Assembly (NCBI GenBank): GCA_015711875.1
Contig: JACVJG010000167.1
Coordinates: 1-6,684 of the forward strand
Source of the DNA: Candidatus Solincola jinzensis
Lineage (GTDB): Bacteria; Actinomycetota; Geothermincolia; Geothermincolales; RBG-13-55-18
DNA length: 6,684 nt
Direction of reading: 5' to 3'
Shown here: piece by piece, positions 1 through 6,024 of the stretch
How positions within the stretch are numbered: position 1 is the stretch's first letter
Layout: each line of letters opens with the position of its first letter
Made by a program: the position numbers and the translations under genes
The notes under the pieces: generated by a model
What the model was told of the DNA's origin: nothing
Database searches by the model: none
Seen by the model: the letters and a program-made list of their open reading frames with translations, nothing else

Positions 1-120
1 AGGGTGCGGGAACTTGAGCGGCATGGCCTGTTGACGCTTGAAGGCGGAAGGGTCAGGCTTACCGCGCGTGGCATGCTTGTCTCCAACGCCGTGATCGCCG
101 ATATTCTGTACTGTCAATAG
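1..120 (+). CDS. hemW: HemW-like radical SAM protein, C-terminal fragment
   Basis: This is the last 39 codons of a gene entering from the left edge and ending in TAG at 118-120. The peptide starts RVRELERHGLLTLEGG and ends LTARGMLVSNAVIADIL-YCQ. That pattern (a 'GLL' helix, a short beta hairpin, then LT-x-RG-x-LVSN-x-VI) is the usual C-terminal winged-helix-like tail of HemW, formerly called HemN-like or coproporphyrinogen III oxidase-like protein. HemW is a radical SAM protein thought to act as a heme chaperone. The catalytic cysteine motif lies outside the window, so the call rests on the tail and on position: hemW immediately before hrcA is a common order in Gram-positive lineages. No U-tract terminator follows the stop codon. 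Confidence 0.75.
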   Translation, partial: RVRELERHGLLTLEGGRVRLTARGMLVSNAVIADILYCQ

Positions 121-121
121 T

Positions 122-147
122 AAAAAGCGAGGAAAAACAAGTATATG
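122..147 (+). repeat. direct repeat, copy 1 of 2
   Basis: This 26-bp A-rich unit begins two bases after the hemW stop codon. It runs AAAAAGCGAGGAAAAAC, then A-A-GTATATG. The second copy, at 199-224, matches at 25 of 26 positions; the only difference is A versus C at 140/217. A further short match (GTCAA) lies just upstream of both copies at slightly different offsets. Each copy contains a GAGG ribosome-binding-like core and ends in ATG, but the frame opened here stops after three codons. The function is unknown; it could be a regulator site, a duplicated remnant or a lineage-specific intergenic repeat. Confidence 0.7.
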
Positions 148-198
148 CGTCTGTAGTGAATGGCTTTATTAAGCAGGCTTTGACCAGTCGACAGTCAA

Positions 199-224
199 AA
201 AAAGCGAGGAAAAACACGTATATG
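199..224 (+). repeat. direct repeat, copy 2 of 2
   Basis: Second copy of the 26-bp A-rich repeat, 77 bp downstream of the first (start to start), with 51 bp of unrelated sequence between them. It is preceded by an imperfect dyad, TTGAC-N9-GTCAA (180-198). The ATG that ends it opens a frame of only 14 codons (222-266), so I do not call a gene. A small perfect hairpin (GATGAA, loop CTT, TTCATC; 243-257) follows, without a U-tract. Confidence 0.7.
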
Positions 225-314
225 AGCTCATGGCGAGCGGGCGATGAACTTTTCATCCACCAATAAAGGGAGGAAAGGGGCCAGGGGAGAGGATTTGCAG
301 GGATGGCGACTCAC

Positions 315-342
315 TTGACGCAAGGCGAGCGGCGGGGATAAT
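315..342 (+). promoter_or_regulatory. sigma-A type promoter of hrcA-dnaJ operon
   Basis: A -35 box TTGACG (315-320) is followed by a 16-bp spacer and a -10 box GATAAT (337-342). Each box matches the vegetative consensus at 5 of 6 positions. Transcription would be expected to begin at about 349-350, just before the CIRCE operator at 355-381, so bound HrcA would block initiation or early elongation. This is the usual geometry of CIRCE-controlled promoters. The start site is predicted, not measured. Confidence 0.75.
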
Positions 343-354
343 TAGATATTGGAG

Positions 355-381
355 GTAGCACTCAAGGGAGGAGAGTGCTAA
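355..381 (+). promoter_or_regulatory. CIRCE operator (HrcA binding site)
   Basis: The left arm GTAGCACTC (355-363), a 9-nt spacer (364-372) and the right arm GAGTGCTAA (373-381) form the inverted repeat known as CIRCE (consensus TTAGCACTC-N9-GAGTGCTAA). Seventeen of 18 arm positions match; only the first base differs (G for T). The right arm ends immediately before the ATG of hrcA at 382. The spacer, AAGGGAGGA, is itself the Shine-Dalgarno sequence of hrcA. The element is the heat-shock operator recognised by the HrcA protein encoded just downstream, so the operon is most likely autoregulated. Confidence 0.95.
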
Positions 382-1410
382 ATGCTTGACAAGAGACAGC
401 AGAAGATATTGAAGGCGGTGGTCCACCGCTACATCATGACCGGGTCGCCCATAGGGTCGAAGGCCCTCGCGGAGAGCCTTAACCTGGGGGTCAGTCCCGC
501 CACCATACGCAACGAGCTCAGCAAGCTCGAGGGTATGGGGTACCTCTATCAGCCACATACCTCGGCGGGAAGGGTGCCCACGGATCTGGGTTACCGTTTT
601 TATGTCGACAGCTTGAGCGGCAGGGCACGCCTGCGCGAGGAGGAGAAAAAGGCCATCCTCACGCTTTTCTCTTACAAGACGCGCGAGCTTGAGAACCTGC
701 TCCAGGAGACCAGCTCCTTGCTCTCCCGCCTAACCAGCACCGCCGCTCTTATCATCGCGCCGCGTCTCAGGCGCAATACCATTAAACATATCGACGTGGT
801 GAAGCTGGCGGAGGGAGTGGTGCTGCTGGTGATCATCACCGACACCGGGAGGGTGGTGAAAAAGGTCATCGAGCTCGAAGGCGAGGAGAGGAAAGAAGAC
901 CTGGAGGCGGTGCAGGAATTCCTCAACCGCACTCTGCAGGGAAAGGGCCTGGAGGAGATAGGAATCGAAGGGGACAAGGTCGGGGACGAGGAACGTCCGC
1001 TCACCGGACTTGCATTGAAGTCACTGGAAGCGATAAGGGACATGCTCTCCCGGGACGACTATGAAAAAGTCTACGTTGGCGGAGCGGTAAATCTTCTACG
1101 CTACCTGGACGAAGAGGGGGTGAAGCGCATCGAGGCGCTGCTCAAGCATTTCGAGGAGCAGTATTTTCTCTTCAACCTGCTGAGCGAAGCCCTGCGATCG
1201 AGGGAGTTGCTGGTGCGTATAGGGGACGAGAACGCGTACAAGGAGCTGCAGTATTTCAGCCTCGTCGCCACCCCTTATGCCATCGGAGACGAGATGGTGG
1301 GCACGGTCAGCGTGCTCGGACCCACGCGCATGGATTACGCGCGCGTCATACCGACGGTGGAGTTCATCGCCAAGTCCCTCAGCCGCACCCTAGAGATGCT
1401 CAGAGGCTAG
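382..1410 (+). CDS. hrcA: Heat-inducible transcription repressor HrcA
   Basis: HrcA binds CIRCE operators as a dimer and represses chaperone genes; in Bacillus its activity depends on GroEL. The 342-residue product has the family's usual length. Residues 1-76 form the winged-helix DNA-binding region, with the hallmark SPATIRNEL (38-46) and QPHTSAGRVPTD (57-68) followed by GYRFYVD (70-76). The central part is a GAF-like dimerisation region. Near the end are IGDEN and the diagnostic GPTRMDY (313-319). The ATG at 382 directly abuts the CIRCE right arm and has GGGAGG (366-371) 10 nt upstream inside the operator spacer. A CIRCE site at its own promoter predicts negative autoregulation and release on heat shock. 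The gene is followed after 18 nt by dnaJ; grpE and dnaK, often placed between them in Bacillota, are absent here. Confidence 0.97.
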   Translation: MLDKRQQKILKAVVHRYIMTGSPIGSKALAESLNLGVSPATIRNELSKLEGMGYLYQPHTSAGRVPTDLGYRFYVDSLSGRARLREEEKKAILTLFSYKTRELENLLQETSSLLSRLTSTAALIIAPRLRRNTIKHIDVVKLAEGVVLLVIITDTGRVVKKVIELEGEERKEDLEAVQEFLNRTLQGKGLEEIGIEGDKVGDEERPLTGLALKSLEAIRDMLSRDDYEKVYVGGAVNLLRYLDEEGVKRIEALLKHFEEQYFLFNLLSEALRSRELLVRIGDENAYKELQYFSLVATPYAIGDEMVGTVSVLGPTRMDYARVIPTVEFIAKSLSRTLEMLRG

Positions 1411-1428
1411 GAGGACGCTTACCCTGAC

Positions 1429-2541
1429 ATGAAGGATTATTACACCATACTGGGCGTTTCCAGGGACGCAGACCAGGAGCAGATAAAAAAAGCCTACCGG
1501 CGCCTGGCGCGACGCTATCACCCCGATGTTGCGGGGAACGACCGCGAGAACGAGGCGCGCTTCAAGGAGATCAACGAGGCCTACGAGATCCTGAGCGATC
1601 CGGAGAAGAGACATCGCTACGACCTCTTCGGAGAGGAGGGGCTCGCCGCCTCATCCTTCGATCGCGGTTTTGATGGCTTCGGAGGGCCGTTCGGCGATAT
1701 CTTCAACCTTTTCTTCGGGGGTGGACCGGGCAGGGCACGCGCCTCCGCGCCGCGCAGGGGAAGCGACCTTTTAGCGGTAGTGGAGATAGACCTGGAGGAG
1801 GCGTACGAGGGCGCACGGCGCGAGATAGAGGTTCCAAGACACGAGAGCTGCCCCCATTGCGGTGGTTCAGGGCTGGAAAAGGGCTACGGCCACGATCTCT
1901 GCCCGGAATGCGGAGGAGAGGGAAGGTTCACGCGCACCAGGAGAAGCGCCTTCGGCACCTTTACCTCCACTACCACCTGCAGGCGGTGTGGCGGCATGGG
2001 GGAGATAAACACCCATCCCTGCGCGCAATGCGGTGGACAGGGGATAAGGGAGATACTCGACAGGGTAGAGGTAGAGATACCCGCGGGGGTGGACGACGGC
2101 GACCGCATCCGCATGAGCGGAAGGGGAGAGGCGGGTCAGAACGGGGGTCCGCCAGGCGACCTCTTCGTGGAGGTCAGGACGAGAGAGCACCAGGCCTTCA
2201 CACGGCGCGGCAGGGACCTGCATGCGGTGGTGAGCGTGGACATGGTGGAAGCGGCGCTGGGAACGGAGCTTGAGATACCCACCCTGGACGGCAAGGAAAA
2301 GCTCCAGGTGCCGGCTGGCAGCCAACCGGGAGATGTCTTCAGGCTGCGCGGGAAAGGCATGCCCGAAGTGCGTTCCCGCGCCCGTGGGGATCTGTACCTC
2401 ACCCTGGAGGTGAGGATACCGGAGAGGCTGACGGCGGAACAGAAGCGTCTCCTGCGAGAATTCCAGCGCCAGCGCGAGCGGGAGGACGATGCAGGCGGGG
2501 TGATGGGCCGCTTGCGCAAGGCAGTGAGGCAAAAGGCTTGA
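1429..2541 (+). CDS. dnaJ: Chaperone protein DnaJ (class I J-protein)
   Basis: DnaJ delivers unfolded clients to DnaK and stimulates its ATPase. The 370-residue protein has the full class I layout. The J domain spans about 1-68 with the essential HPD at 31-33. A Gly/Phe-rich linker (about 77-101) includes the DIF motif (90-92). Four CxxCGGxG zinc repeats begin at Cys141, 158, 184 and 198. C-terminal substrate-binding domains follow, with PAGVDDGDRIRMSGRGEAG and GDLFVEV. All eight zinc cysteines and the HPD are intact. The best SD, AGGAGG at 1409-1414, overlaps the hrcA stop and lies 14 nt from the ATG, longer than ideal, but no other in-frame start fits the J-domain N-terminus (MKDYYTILGV). 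Position after hrcA without dnaK resembles the second dnaJ (dnaJ2) of actinobacteria. Expression is expected from the CIRCE-controlled promoter. Confidence 0.97.
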   Translation: MKDYYTILGVSRDADQEQIKKAYRRLARRYHPDVAGNDRENEARFKEINEAYEILSDPEKRHRYDLFGEEGLAASSFDRGFDGFGGPFGDIFNLFFGGGPGRARASAPRRGSDLLAVVEIDLEEAYEGARREIEVPRHESCPHCGGSGLEKGYGHDLCPECGGEGRFTRTRRSAFGTFTSTTTCRRCGGMGEINTHPCAQCGGQGIREILDRVEVEIPAGVDDGDRIRMSGRGEAGQNGGPPGDLFVEVRTREHQAFTRRGRDLHAVVSVDMVEAALGTELEIPTLDGKEKLQVPAGSQPGDVFRLRGKGMPEVRSRARGDLYLTLEVRIPERLTAEQKRLLREFQRQREREDDAGGVMGRLRKAVRQKA

Positions 2542-3275
2542 CCATACCCAGGTTTTTCATCCCCCCCTTAGAACTTCAGCAGGATAACATCGCACTGAGG
2601 GGAAAGGATCACCACCACCTGGGGCGTGTCTTGAGGGCGCGCTTAGGCGATGAGGTATGGTTGCTGAACGGAAGCGGGGATGTCGCCAGGGCCGCCATCG
2701 AGGCCATGAGGCGCGACTTCACCCTTCTGAGGGTGGTGGAAAGAAAGCACGTGAACGAGGAGACGCCGCGCATGCACCTCTACCAAGCCCTGTTAAGAGG
2801 AGCCAAGATGGACCTGGTGGTGGAGGCGTCGGTGGAGCTCGGCGTCTCCACTGTGGTCCCTTTCGTATGCAGGCGCTCCCATGCTGTCACCGCGGTCGAG
2901 GAGCGTCGCCTGGAAAGATGGCGCGCCATAGCCGTTCAGTCGGCTCGTCTTGCGGGACGCCCCTATCTTCCGGAGATCTTGCCTCCCCTTGCCTGGGAAG
3001 AGCTGACGTCAAGGATAAGGGGGTCCGGGACGTCTTTGTTCGCCGACGAAAGGGGAGGGGTGAGGGTGGAGGATGCGCTCAAGGAGGCAAAAGCGACTCG
3101 CGCCGTGGATATCGCGCTGGTGGTGGGACCCGAGGGAGGATTTGAAGACGTGGAGCGGGAGGCCTTGAGGGGGGAGGGAGCCGCACCCGTGACTCTGGGG
3201 CCGTATATTCTGAGTGCCGAGTATGCAGGCATGGCGCTCATCGTCGCTGCCAGGTGCGCATGCGGCTTTATGTGA
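2538..3275 (+). CDS. rsmE: 16S rRNA m3U1498 methyltransferase family, RsmE (divergent)
   Basis: RsmE is a SPOUT (trefoil-knot) enzyme that methylates N3 of U1498 in 16S rRNA using SAM. The 245-residue product starts at TTG (2538), overlapping the dnaJ stop in TTGA, so translational coupling is likely; GAGG (2526-2529) lies 8 nt upstream. The N-terminal PUA-like part shows RFFIPP and HHHLGRVLRARLGDEVWLLNG. The catalytic part has ASVELGVSTVVPFVCRRS, RWRAIAVQSARLAGR and the knot signature VVGPEGGF with ....VTLG. Several usually conserved positions differ: the typical KatELG is here ASVELG, the typical EAAxQSxR is QSARLAGR, and the knot tail usually read as LGxRILRxETA is LGPYILSAEYA. The reading frame is otherwise intact and the length is normal. 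The family assignment is safe; whether catalysis or specificity is unchanged is not. Confidence 0.9.
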   Translation: MTIPRFFIPPLELQQDNIALRGKDHHHLGRVLRARLGDEVWLLNGSGDVARAAIEAMRRDFTLLRVVERKHVNEETPRMHLYQALLRGAKMDLVVEASVELGVSTVVPFVCRRSHAVTAVEERRLERWRAIAVQSARLAGRPYLPEILPPLAWEELTSRIRGSGTSLFADERGGVRVEDALKEAKATRAVDIALVVGPEGGFEDVEREALRGEGAAPVTLGPYILSAEYAGMALIVAARCACGFM

Positions 3276-3283
3276 GGATAGAG

Positions 3284-4561
3284 ATGGCAAGAGTGGCCGT
3301 GTTCACCCTAGGTTGCAAAGTCAACCAGGCGGAAAGCGAAGAGCTCAAGCTCGCCCTCGGCATAGCTGGGCACGAGATAGTGGGGGAAGCGGCGAATGCC
3401 GATCTTTGCGTGATCAACACCTGTACGGTCACGGCGGAGAGCGATCGCAAGTGCCGTAAGCTCGCGCGCCGCCTCTGGCGAGAGGGGGCGCGGGCTATAG
3501 TCGCGGCAGGTTGCTATGTGGAGGTGAACCCGGGGTGCTTTGAGGGTCTGCCCGGCATCGTGGCCTTGATACCGAATTCGCGCAAGGGAGACTGGATCGA
3601 GCAGATCATGTACATGCTGCCGCCGTCAGGCATGCACTCCGGCGTTGTCGTGACGGGAAGGGCGCGCGGTTTCGTGAAGGTACAGGATGGCTGCGAACGG
3701 GGATGCTCATACTGCATCGTCCCCCGCGCCAGAGGGCCTGAGGTCTCCATCCCGTCTCACGTGGTGATGGAGGCAGCCACGCGCTGGCGAGAGCAAGGAT
3801 GTGATGAGGTAGTCCTTTGTGGCGTGAACCTGGGGCGGTATCGCCAGGGTGACGATTACGATCTCTCTACGCTGGTGGACGAGATGCTGCGGTGCGGGGA
3901 AGGTTTCAGGCTGAGGCTGAGCTCCATCGAGCTCGAGGACCTGCGCGTGGAGTGGTTGCGGAAATGGTCGTCCACGCCACGGGTTTGTCCCCACCTCCAC
4001 CTTCCTCTTCAAAGTGGAGACGAGTCCTTATTGCGGGACATGGGGAGGGGCTACACGCCGGCGGAGTTCATAGGGGCGGTGGAAGAGCTGCGAAGGCAGT
4101 GGCCGCGGGCGGCGTTGACCACGGAGGTCATGGTAGGCTATCCCGGCGAGACGGACGATGCCTTCGACAACACCGTAAGGGTGCTGGAGAGAATACGGCC
4201 TGCCCGCGTACACGTTTTTCGTTTCTCGCCTCGGCCGGGCACCAGGGCTTGGGGAAGAGCCGATGTCGTGAGCGCCGATAGCGCGGAAAGGCGATCGGCG
4301 GTTCTGCGTGCCCTGGCGGAGAAGTGGCGCATGGCCTACATCCATGAACACCTCGGGGAATCACGCGGCTTTCTGGTGGAAAGGATAACCAGGGGCGGGA
4401 ACGGCAGCATCGCCTGGGGCACCACGGAAGATTACGTCAAGGGCGCGTTGCGCGAACCACCGCCGGGAACGCGGACTGGTAAAATAATACCGGTGGAGAT
4501 AAGCGGTCTTTGGAGAGGAGTAGCTGTCGTGAAGCCGCTGTCCTCTCCGCTTGACGAATGA
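3284..4561 (+). CDS. mtaB: tRNA methylthiotransferase MtaB
   Basis: MtaB is a radical SAM enzyme that adds a methylthio group to N6-threonylcarbamoyladenosine at tRNA position 37 (t6A to ms2t6A), carrying two 4Fe-4S clusters. I chose ATG 3284 (425 aa) because GAGG (3274-3277) overlaps the rsmE stop 6 nt upstream and the product then begins MARVAVFTLGCKVNQ, the usual MtaB N-terminus. GTG 3254 or ATG 3260 would add 8-10 residues and overlap rsmE. The N-terminal UPF0004 domain supplies Cys11 (TLGCKVNQ), Cys47 (NTCTVT) and Cys77 (AAGCY). The radical SAM motif CxxxCxxC is at Cys137, 141 and 144 (DGCERGCSYCIVPRARG). Further family motifs are HLHLPLQSGD, MGRGYT and VMVGYPGETDDAF. The last roughly 60 residues resemble a TRAM RNA-binding domain. 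TLGCKVNQ and the ARG after the cluster favour MtaB over MiaB or RimO. Confidence 0.93.
   Translation: MARVAVFTLGCKVNQAESEELKLALGIAGHEIVGEAANADLCVINTCTVTAESDRKCRKLARRLWREGARAIVAAGCYVEVNPGCFEGLPGIVALIPNSRKGDWIEQIMYMLPPSGMHSGVVVTGRARGFVKVQDGCERGCSYCIVPRARGPEVSIPSHVVMEAATRWREQGCDEVVLCGVNLGRYRQGDDYDLSTLVDEMLRCGEGFRLRLSSIELEDLRVEWLRKWSSTPRVCPHLHLPLQSGDESLLRDMGRGYTPAEFIGAVEELRRQWPRAALTTEVMVGYPGETDDAFDNTVRVLERIRPARVHVFRFSPRPGTRAWGRADVVSADSAERRSAVLRALAEKWRMAYIHEHLGESRGFLVERITRGGNGSIAWGTTEDYVKGALREPPPGTRTGKIIPVEISGLWRGVAVVKPLSSPLDE
4512..4548 (+). other. potential RNA hairpin at the 3' end of mtaB
   Basis: GGAGAGGA (4512-4519) and TCCTCTCC (4541-4548) form a perfect 8-bp inverted repeat. Inside it, AGC (4522-4524) can pair with GCT (4537-4539), leaving a 12-nt loop, so an 11-bp stem with a small internal bulge is possible. 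It lies in the mtaB coding sequence, ending 10 nt before the stop codon, 55 nt upstream of the HIT start. No U-tract follows, so it is not a classical terminator; it could be an mRNA processing or stability element, or chance. Confidence 0.35.
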
Positions 4562-4603
4562 GAAACCCGCCTGGGAAGCGGAGACTTGAGGAAAGGTGGA
4601 GCG

Positions 4604-4948
4604 ATGGAGGGATGCATATTCTGCAGGATAGTGGGGCGAGAGTTGCCGGCGGATATCCTCTACGAGGACGACAAGGTCGTGGTTTTCCGCGACATAAACC
4701 CTCAGGCGCCGGTCCACCTGCTGGTCGTCTCGCGCAGGCACATCGCGTCCGCACTTGAGCCGGAGGCGCGCGATGGTGATCTGCTGGCGAGCGTCTTCGA
4801 TGCGGTGGCGAAAGTCTCGGAGCGGGAGGATATCGCTTCCAGTGGGGTGCGCGTGGTGACCAATGCCGGGAAGGCGGCCGGCCAGGAGGTTCCCCACCTG
4901 CATTTTCACGTGCTGGGCGGAAGGATGATGTCTTGGCCCCCGGGATGA
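4604..4948 (+). CDS. HIT family protein, HinT-like purine nucleoside phosphoramidase
   Basis: HIT-family HinT proteins hydrolyse phosphoramidate bonds of adenosine or guanosine nucleotides through a nucleotidyl-histidine intermediate. The 114-residue product has the complete family layout. CIFC (4-7) is the pair of N-terminal cysteines common in HinT proteins. YEDDKVVVFRDINPQAPVHLLVVSRRHI (20-47) holds the conserved strands and nucleotide contacts. The catalytic histidine triad H98-L-H100-F-H102 is followed by VLGGR and the normal family ending WPPG. The start at ATG 4604 has AGGTGG (4594-4599) 4 nt upstream; TTG 4586 would add six residues without better evidence. It lies 42 nt after mtaB, consistent with the same transcript. 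A HIT gene in the hrcA-phoH interval is common in actinobacteria. The cellular substrate here is unknown. Confidence 0.93.
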   Translation: MEGCIFCRIVGRELPADILYEDDKVVVFRDINPQAPVHLLVVSRRHIASALEPEARDGDLLASVFDAVAKVSEREDIASSGVRVVTNAGKAAGQEVPHLHFHVLGGRMMSWPPG

Positions 4949-4965
4949 TTCCTTCAAGAGAAGAG

Positions 4966-4971
4966 AGGAGG
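4966..4971 (+). promoter_or_regulatory. Shine-Dalgarno that decides the phoH start
   Basis: AGGAGG is a full match to the anti-Shine-Dalgarno core, 18 nt after the HIT stop codon. With ideal 7-nt spacing it points to ACG 4979, in frame with phoH. The only ATG nearby (4995) is out of frame and stops after three codons (ATG GCG AGC TGA). The ATG at 5033 is 61 nt away, too far for this site. Confidence 0.7.
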
Positions 4972-4978
4972 AGATAAC

Positions 4979-5974
4979 ACGGAAGAGAAGAAGCATGGCG
5001 AGCTGAAGATCCTGGTCCCCGGAAACCGGCCCATGGTGAGCCTTCTGGGTGAGCGGGATGAGCTCCTCAAGGTGGTCGAGAGCGCTTTTCACAGCACGAT
5101 CCTTGTGCGCGGGAACGAGATAACCATAACCGGCGAAGAGAGTGAGCTCGAGACGATATCCAAGCTCTTTGAGGAACTTCTTGAACTGCTCGATTCAGGC
5201 ATGGCCCTCACCGTGGAGAGCGTGGAGAAGGCCATAGAGATGATCCTGGAGGAGGGCGAGCTCAACCCCACGGATGTTTTCACGGACATCATCATCTCAA
5301 GGCGCGGAAAGGTCATACGCCCCAAGACCCCGAACCAGAAAAGGTACGTGGAGGCCATACGCTCCAACACCATCGTCTTCTCGATCGGGCCGGCGGGTAC
5401 CGGCAAGACCTATCTCGCCATGGCCATGGCCGTGAAAGCCCTGCTTTCCAGGCAAGTGGGCAGGATAATCCTCACCCGCCCGGCGGTGGAGGCGGGGGAG
5501 AAGCTCGGCTTTCTGCCGGGAGATATCTATCAGAAGGTGGACCCCTACCTGCGGCCTCTTTACGATTGCCTGTACGAGATGATCGAGGTGGAGAAGTTCT
5601 CCAAGTACATGGAGCAGGGGATCATCGAGGTGGCTCCCCTTGCCTTCATGCGGGGTCGCACCTTAAACGATTCCTTTATCGTCCTCGACGAGGCGCAGAA
5701 CACCTCGCCGGAACAGATGAAGATGTTCCTCACCCGGTTGGGGTTCGGGTCAAAGGCGGTGGTGACGGGGGATATAACCCAGATAGACCTGCCTGGGGGC
5801 CAGCAATCCGGCATGAACGTGGTGCGGGAGATACTTCAGGGCATCGAGGGCATAGAATTCGTCTATCTCGGCGAGAAAGACGTGGTACGCCACAAGATCG
5901 TGCAGGAGATCGTGCGTGCTTACCAGCGCTATGACAGCAACCACTCCCGTCCTAACGCGACGGCAGGAGGATAA
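4979..5974 (+). CDS. phoH: PhoH family ATPase (YbeZ-like), probable ACG start
   Basis: PhoH/YbeZ proteins are P-loop ATPases linked to RNA metabolism and commonly encoded with the endoribonuclease YbeY. Counted from the conventional ATG at 5033 (313 aa), Walker A GPAGTGKT is at 119-126, Walker B VLDEAQNT ends at 224, and TGDITQIDLPGGQQSG (from 245) is the usual family motif. The segment before it (ILVRGNEITITGEESELE) is the conserved N-terminal RNA-binding-like domain. However, ATG 5033 has no ribosome binding site, and it would cut off the preceding strand LKILVPGNRP, whose equivalent is present in homologues. The frame is open back to 4949. A strong AGGAGG (4966-4971) lies exactly 7 nt before an in-frame ACG (4979). 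I therefore place the start at ACG, giving 331 aa; an ATG-to-ACG sequence error is the alternative. If neither holds, the gene is 5033-5974. Confidence 0.88.
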   Translation, partial: TEEKKHGELKILVPGNRPMVSLLGERDELLKVVESAFHSTILVRGNEITITGEESELETISKLFEELLELLDSGMALTVESVEKAIEMILEEGELNPTDVFTDIIISRRGKVIRPKTPNQKRYVEAIRSNTIVFSIGPAGTGKTYLAMAMAVKALLSRQVGRIILTRPAVEAGEKLGFLPGDIYQKVDPYLRPLYDCLYEMIEVEKFSKYMEQGIIEVAPLAFMRGRTLNDSFIVLDEAQNTSPEQMKMFLTRLGFGSKAVVTGDITQIDLPGGQQSGMNVVREILQGIEGIEFVYLGEKDVVRHKIVQEIVRAYQRYDSNHSRPNATAGG

Positions 5975-5976
5975 AA

Positions 5977-6024
5977 TTGTATAATCTTTTACTGAGAAGA
6001 TGGACGATAAAGAAGGACGATTAG
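5977..6024 (+). other. possible 15-codon leader reading frame
   Basis: A TTG at 5977 lies 6 nt after a full AGGAGG (5965-5970) and opens a 15-codon frame, MYNLLLRRWTIKKDD, ending in TAG at 6022-6024. It overlaps the ATG of the 7TM-HD gene (6000) in another frame. The strong ribosome binding site otherwise has no obvious user: it overlaps the phoH stop and is 29 nt from ATG 6000. It may couple translation of phoH to the next gene, or the peptide may be fortuitous. The short length leaves this uncertain. Confidence 0.25.
5980..5985 (+). promoter_or_regulatory. possible -10 box before the 7TM-HD gene
   Basis: TATAAT is a perfect vegetative -10 hexamer in otherwise GC-rich DNA, in the 25-nt gap between phoH and the next gene. 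No convincing -35 box is visible (5957-5962 reads CGCGAC), and the upstream TG touches the hexamer directly rather than one base away as in extended -10 promoters. A start at about 5992 would leave a leader of only about 8 nt before ATG 6000. This is a weak call. Confidence 0.3.

Noticed and set aside
180..198. Dyad TTGAC-N9-GTCAA as a terminator for hemW
   Set aside because: The arms are only 5 bp and the run following them is A rather than T on the transcribed strand, so it cannot be a Rho-independent terminator in this direction.
303..341. 12-codon frame (MATHLTQGERRG) with GAGAGGA 9 nt upstream, ahead of hrcA
   Set aside because: It overlaps the -35 and -10 boxes of the hrcA promoter, so it would not be on the hrcA transcript, and it is too short to support alone.
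1867..2532. Long minus-strand open frame (about 221 codons) opposite dnaJ
   Set aside because: It lies wholly within the convincing dnaJ coding region, has no recognisable motifs or ribosome binding site, and is explained by GC-rich codon bias.
4361..5092. Minus-strand open frame of about 243 codons opposite mtaB, the HIT gene and phoH
   Set aside because: It spans three well-supported sense genes, has no family motifs, and looks like a codon-bias shadow.
4604..5974. HIT-PhoH fusion by readthrough of the TGA at 4946-4948, since both genes share a frame with no other stop between them
   Set aside because: The HIT protein ends naturally at WPPG and a strong SD for phoH sits in the gap; the shared frame is most likely chance.
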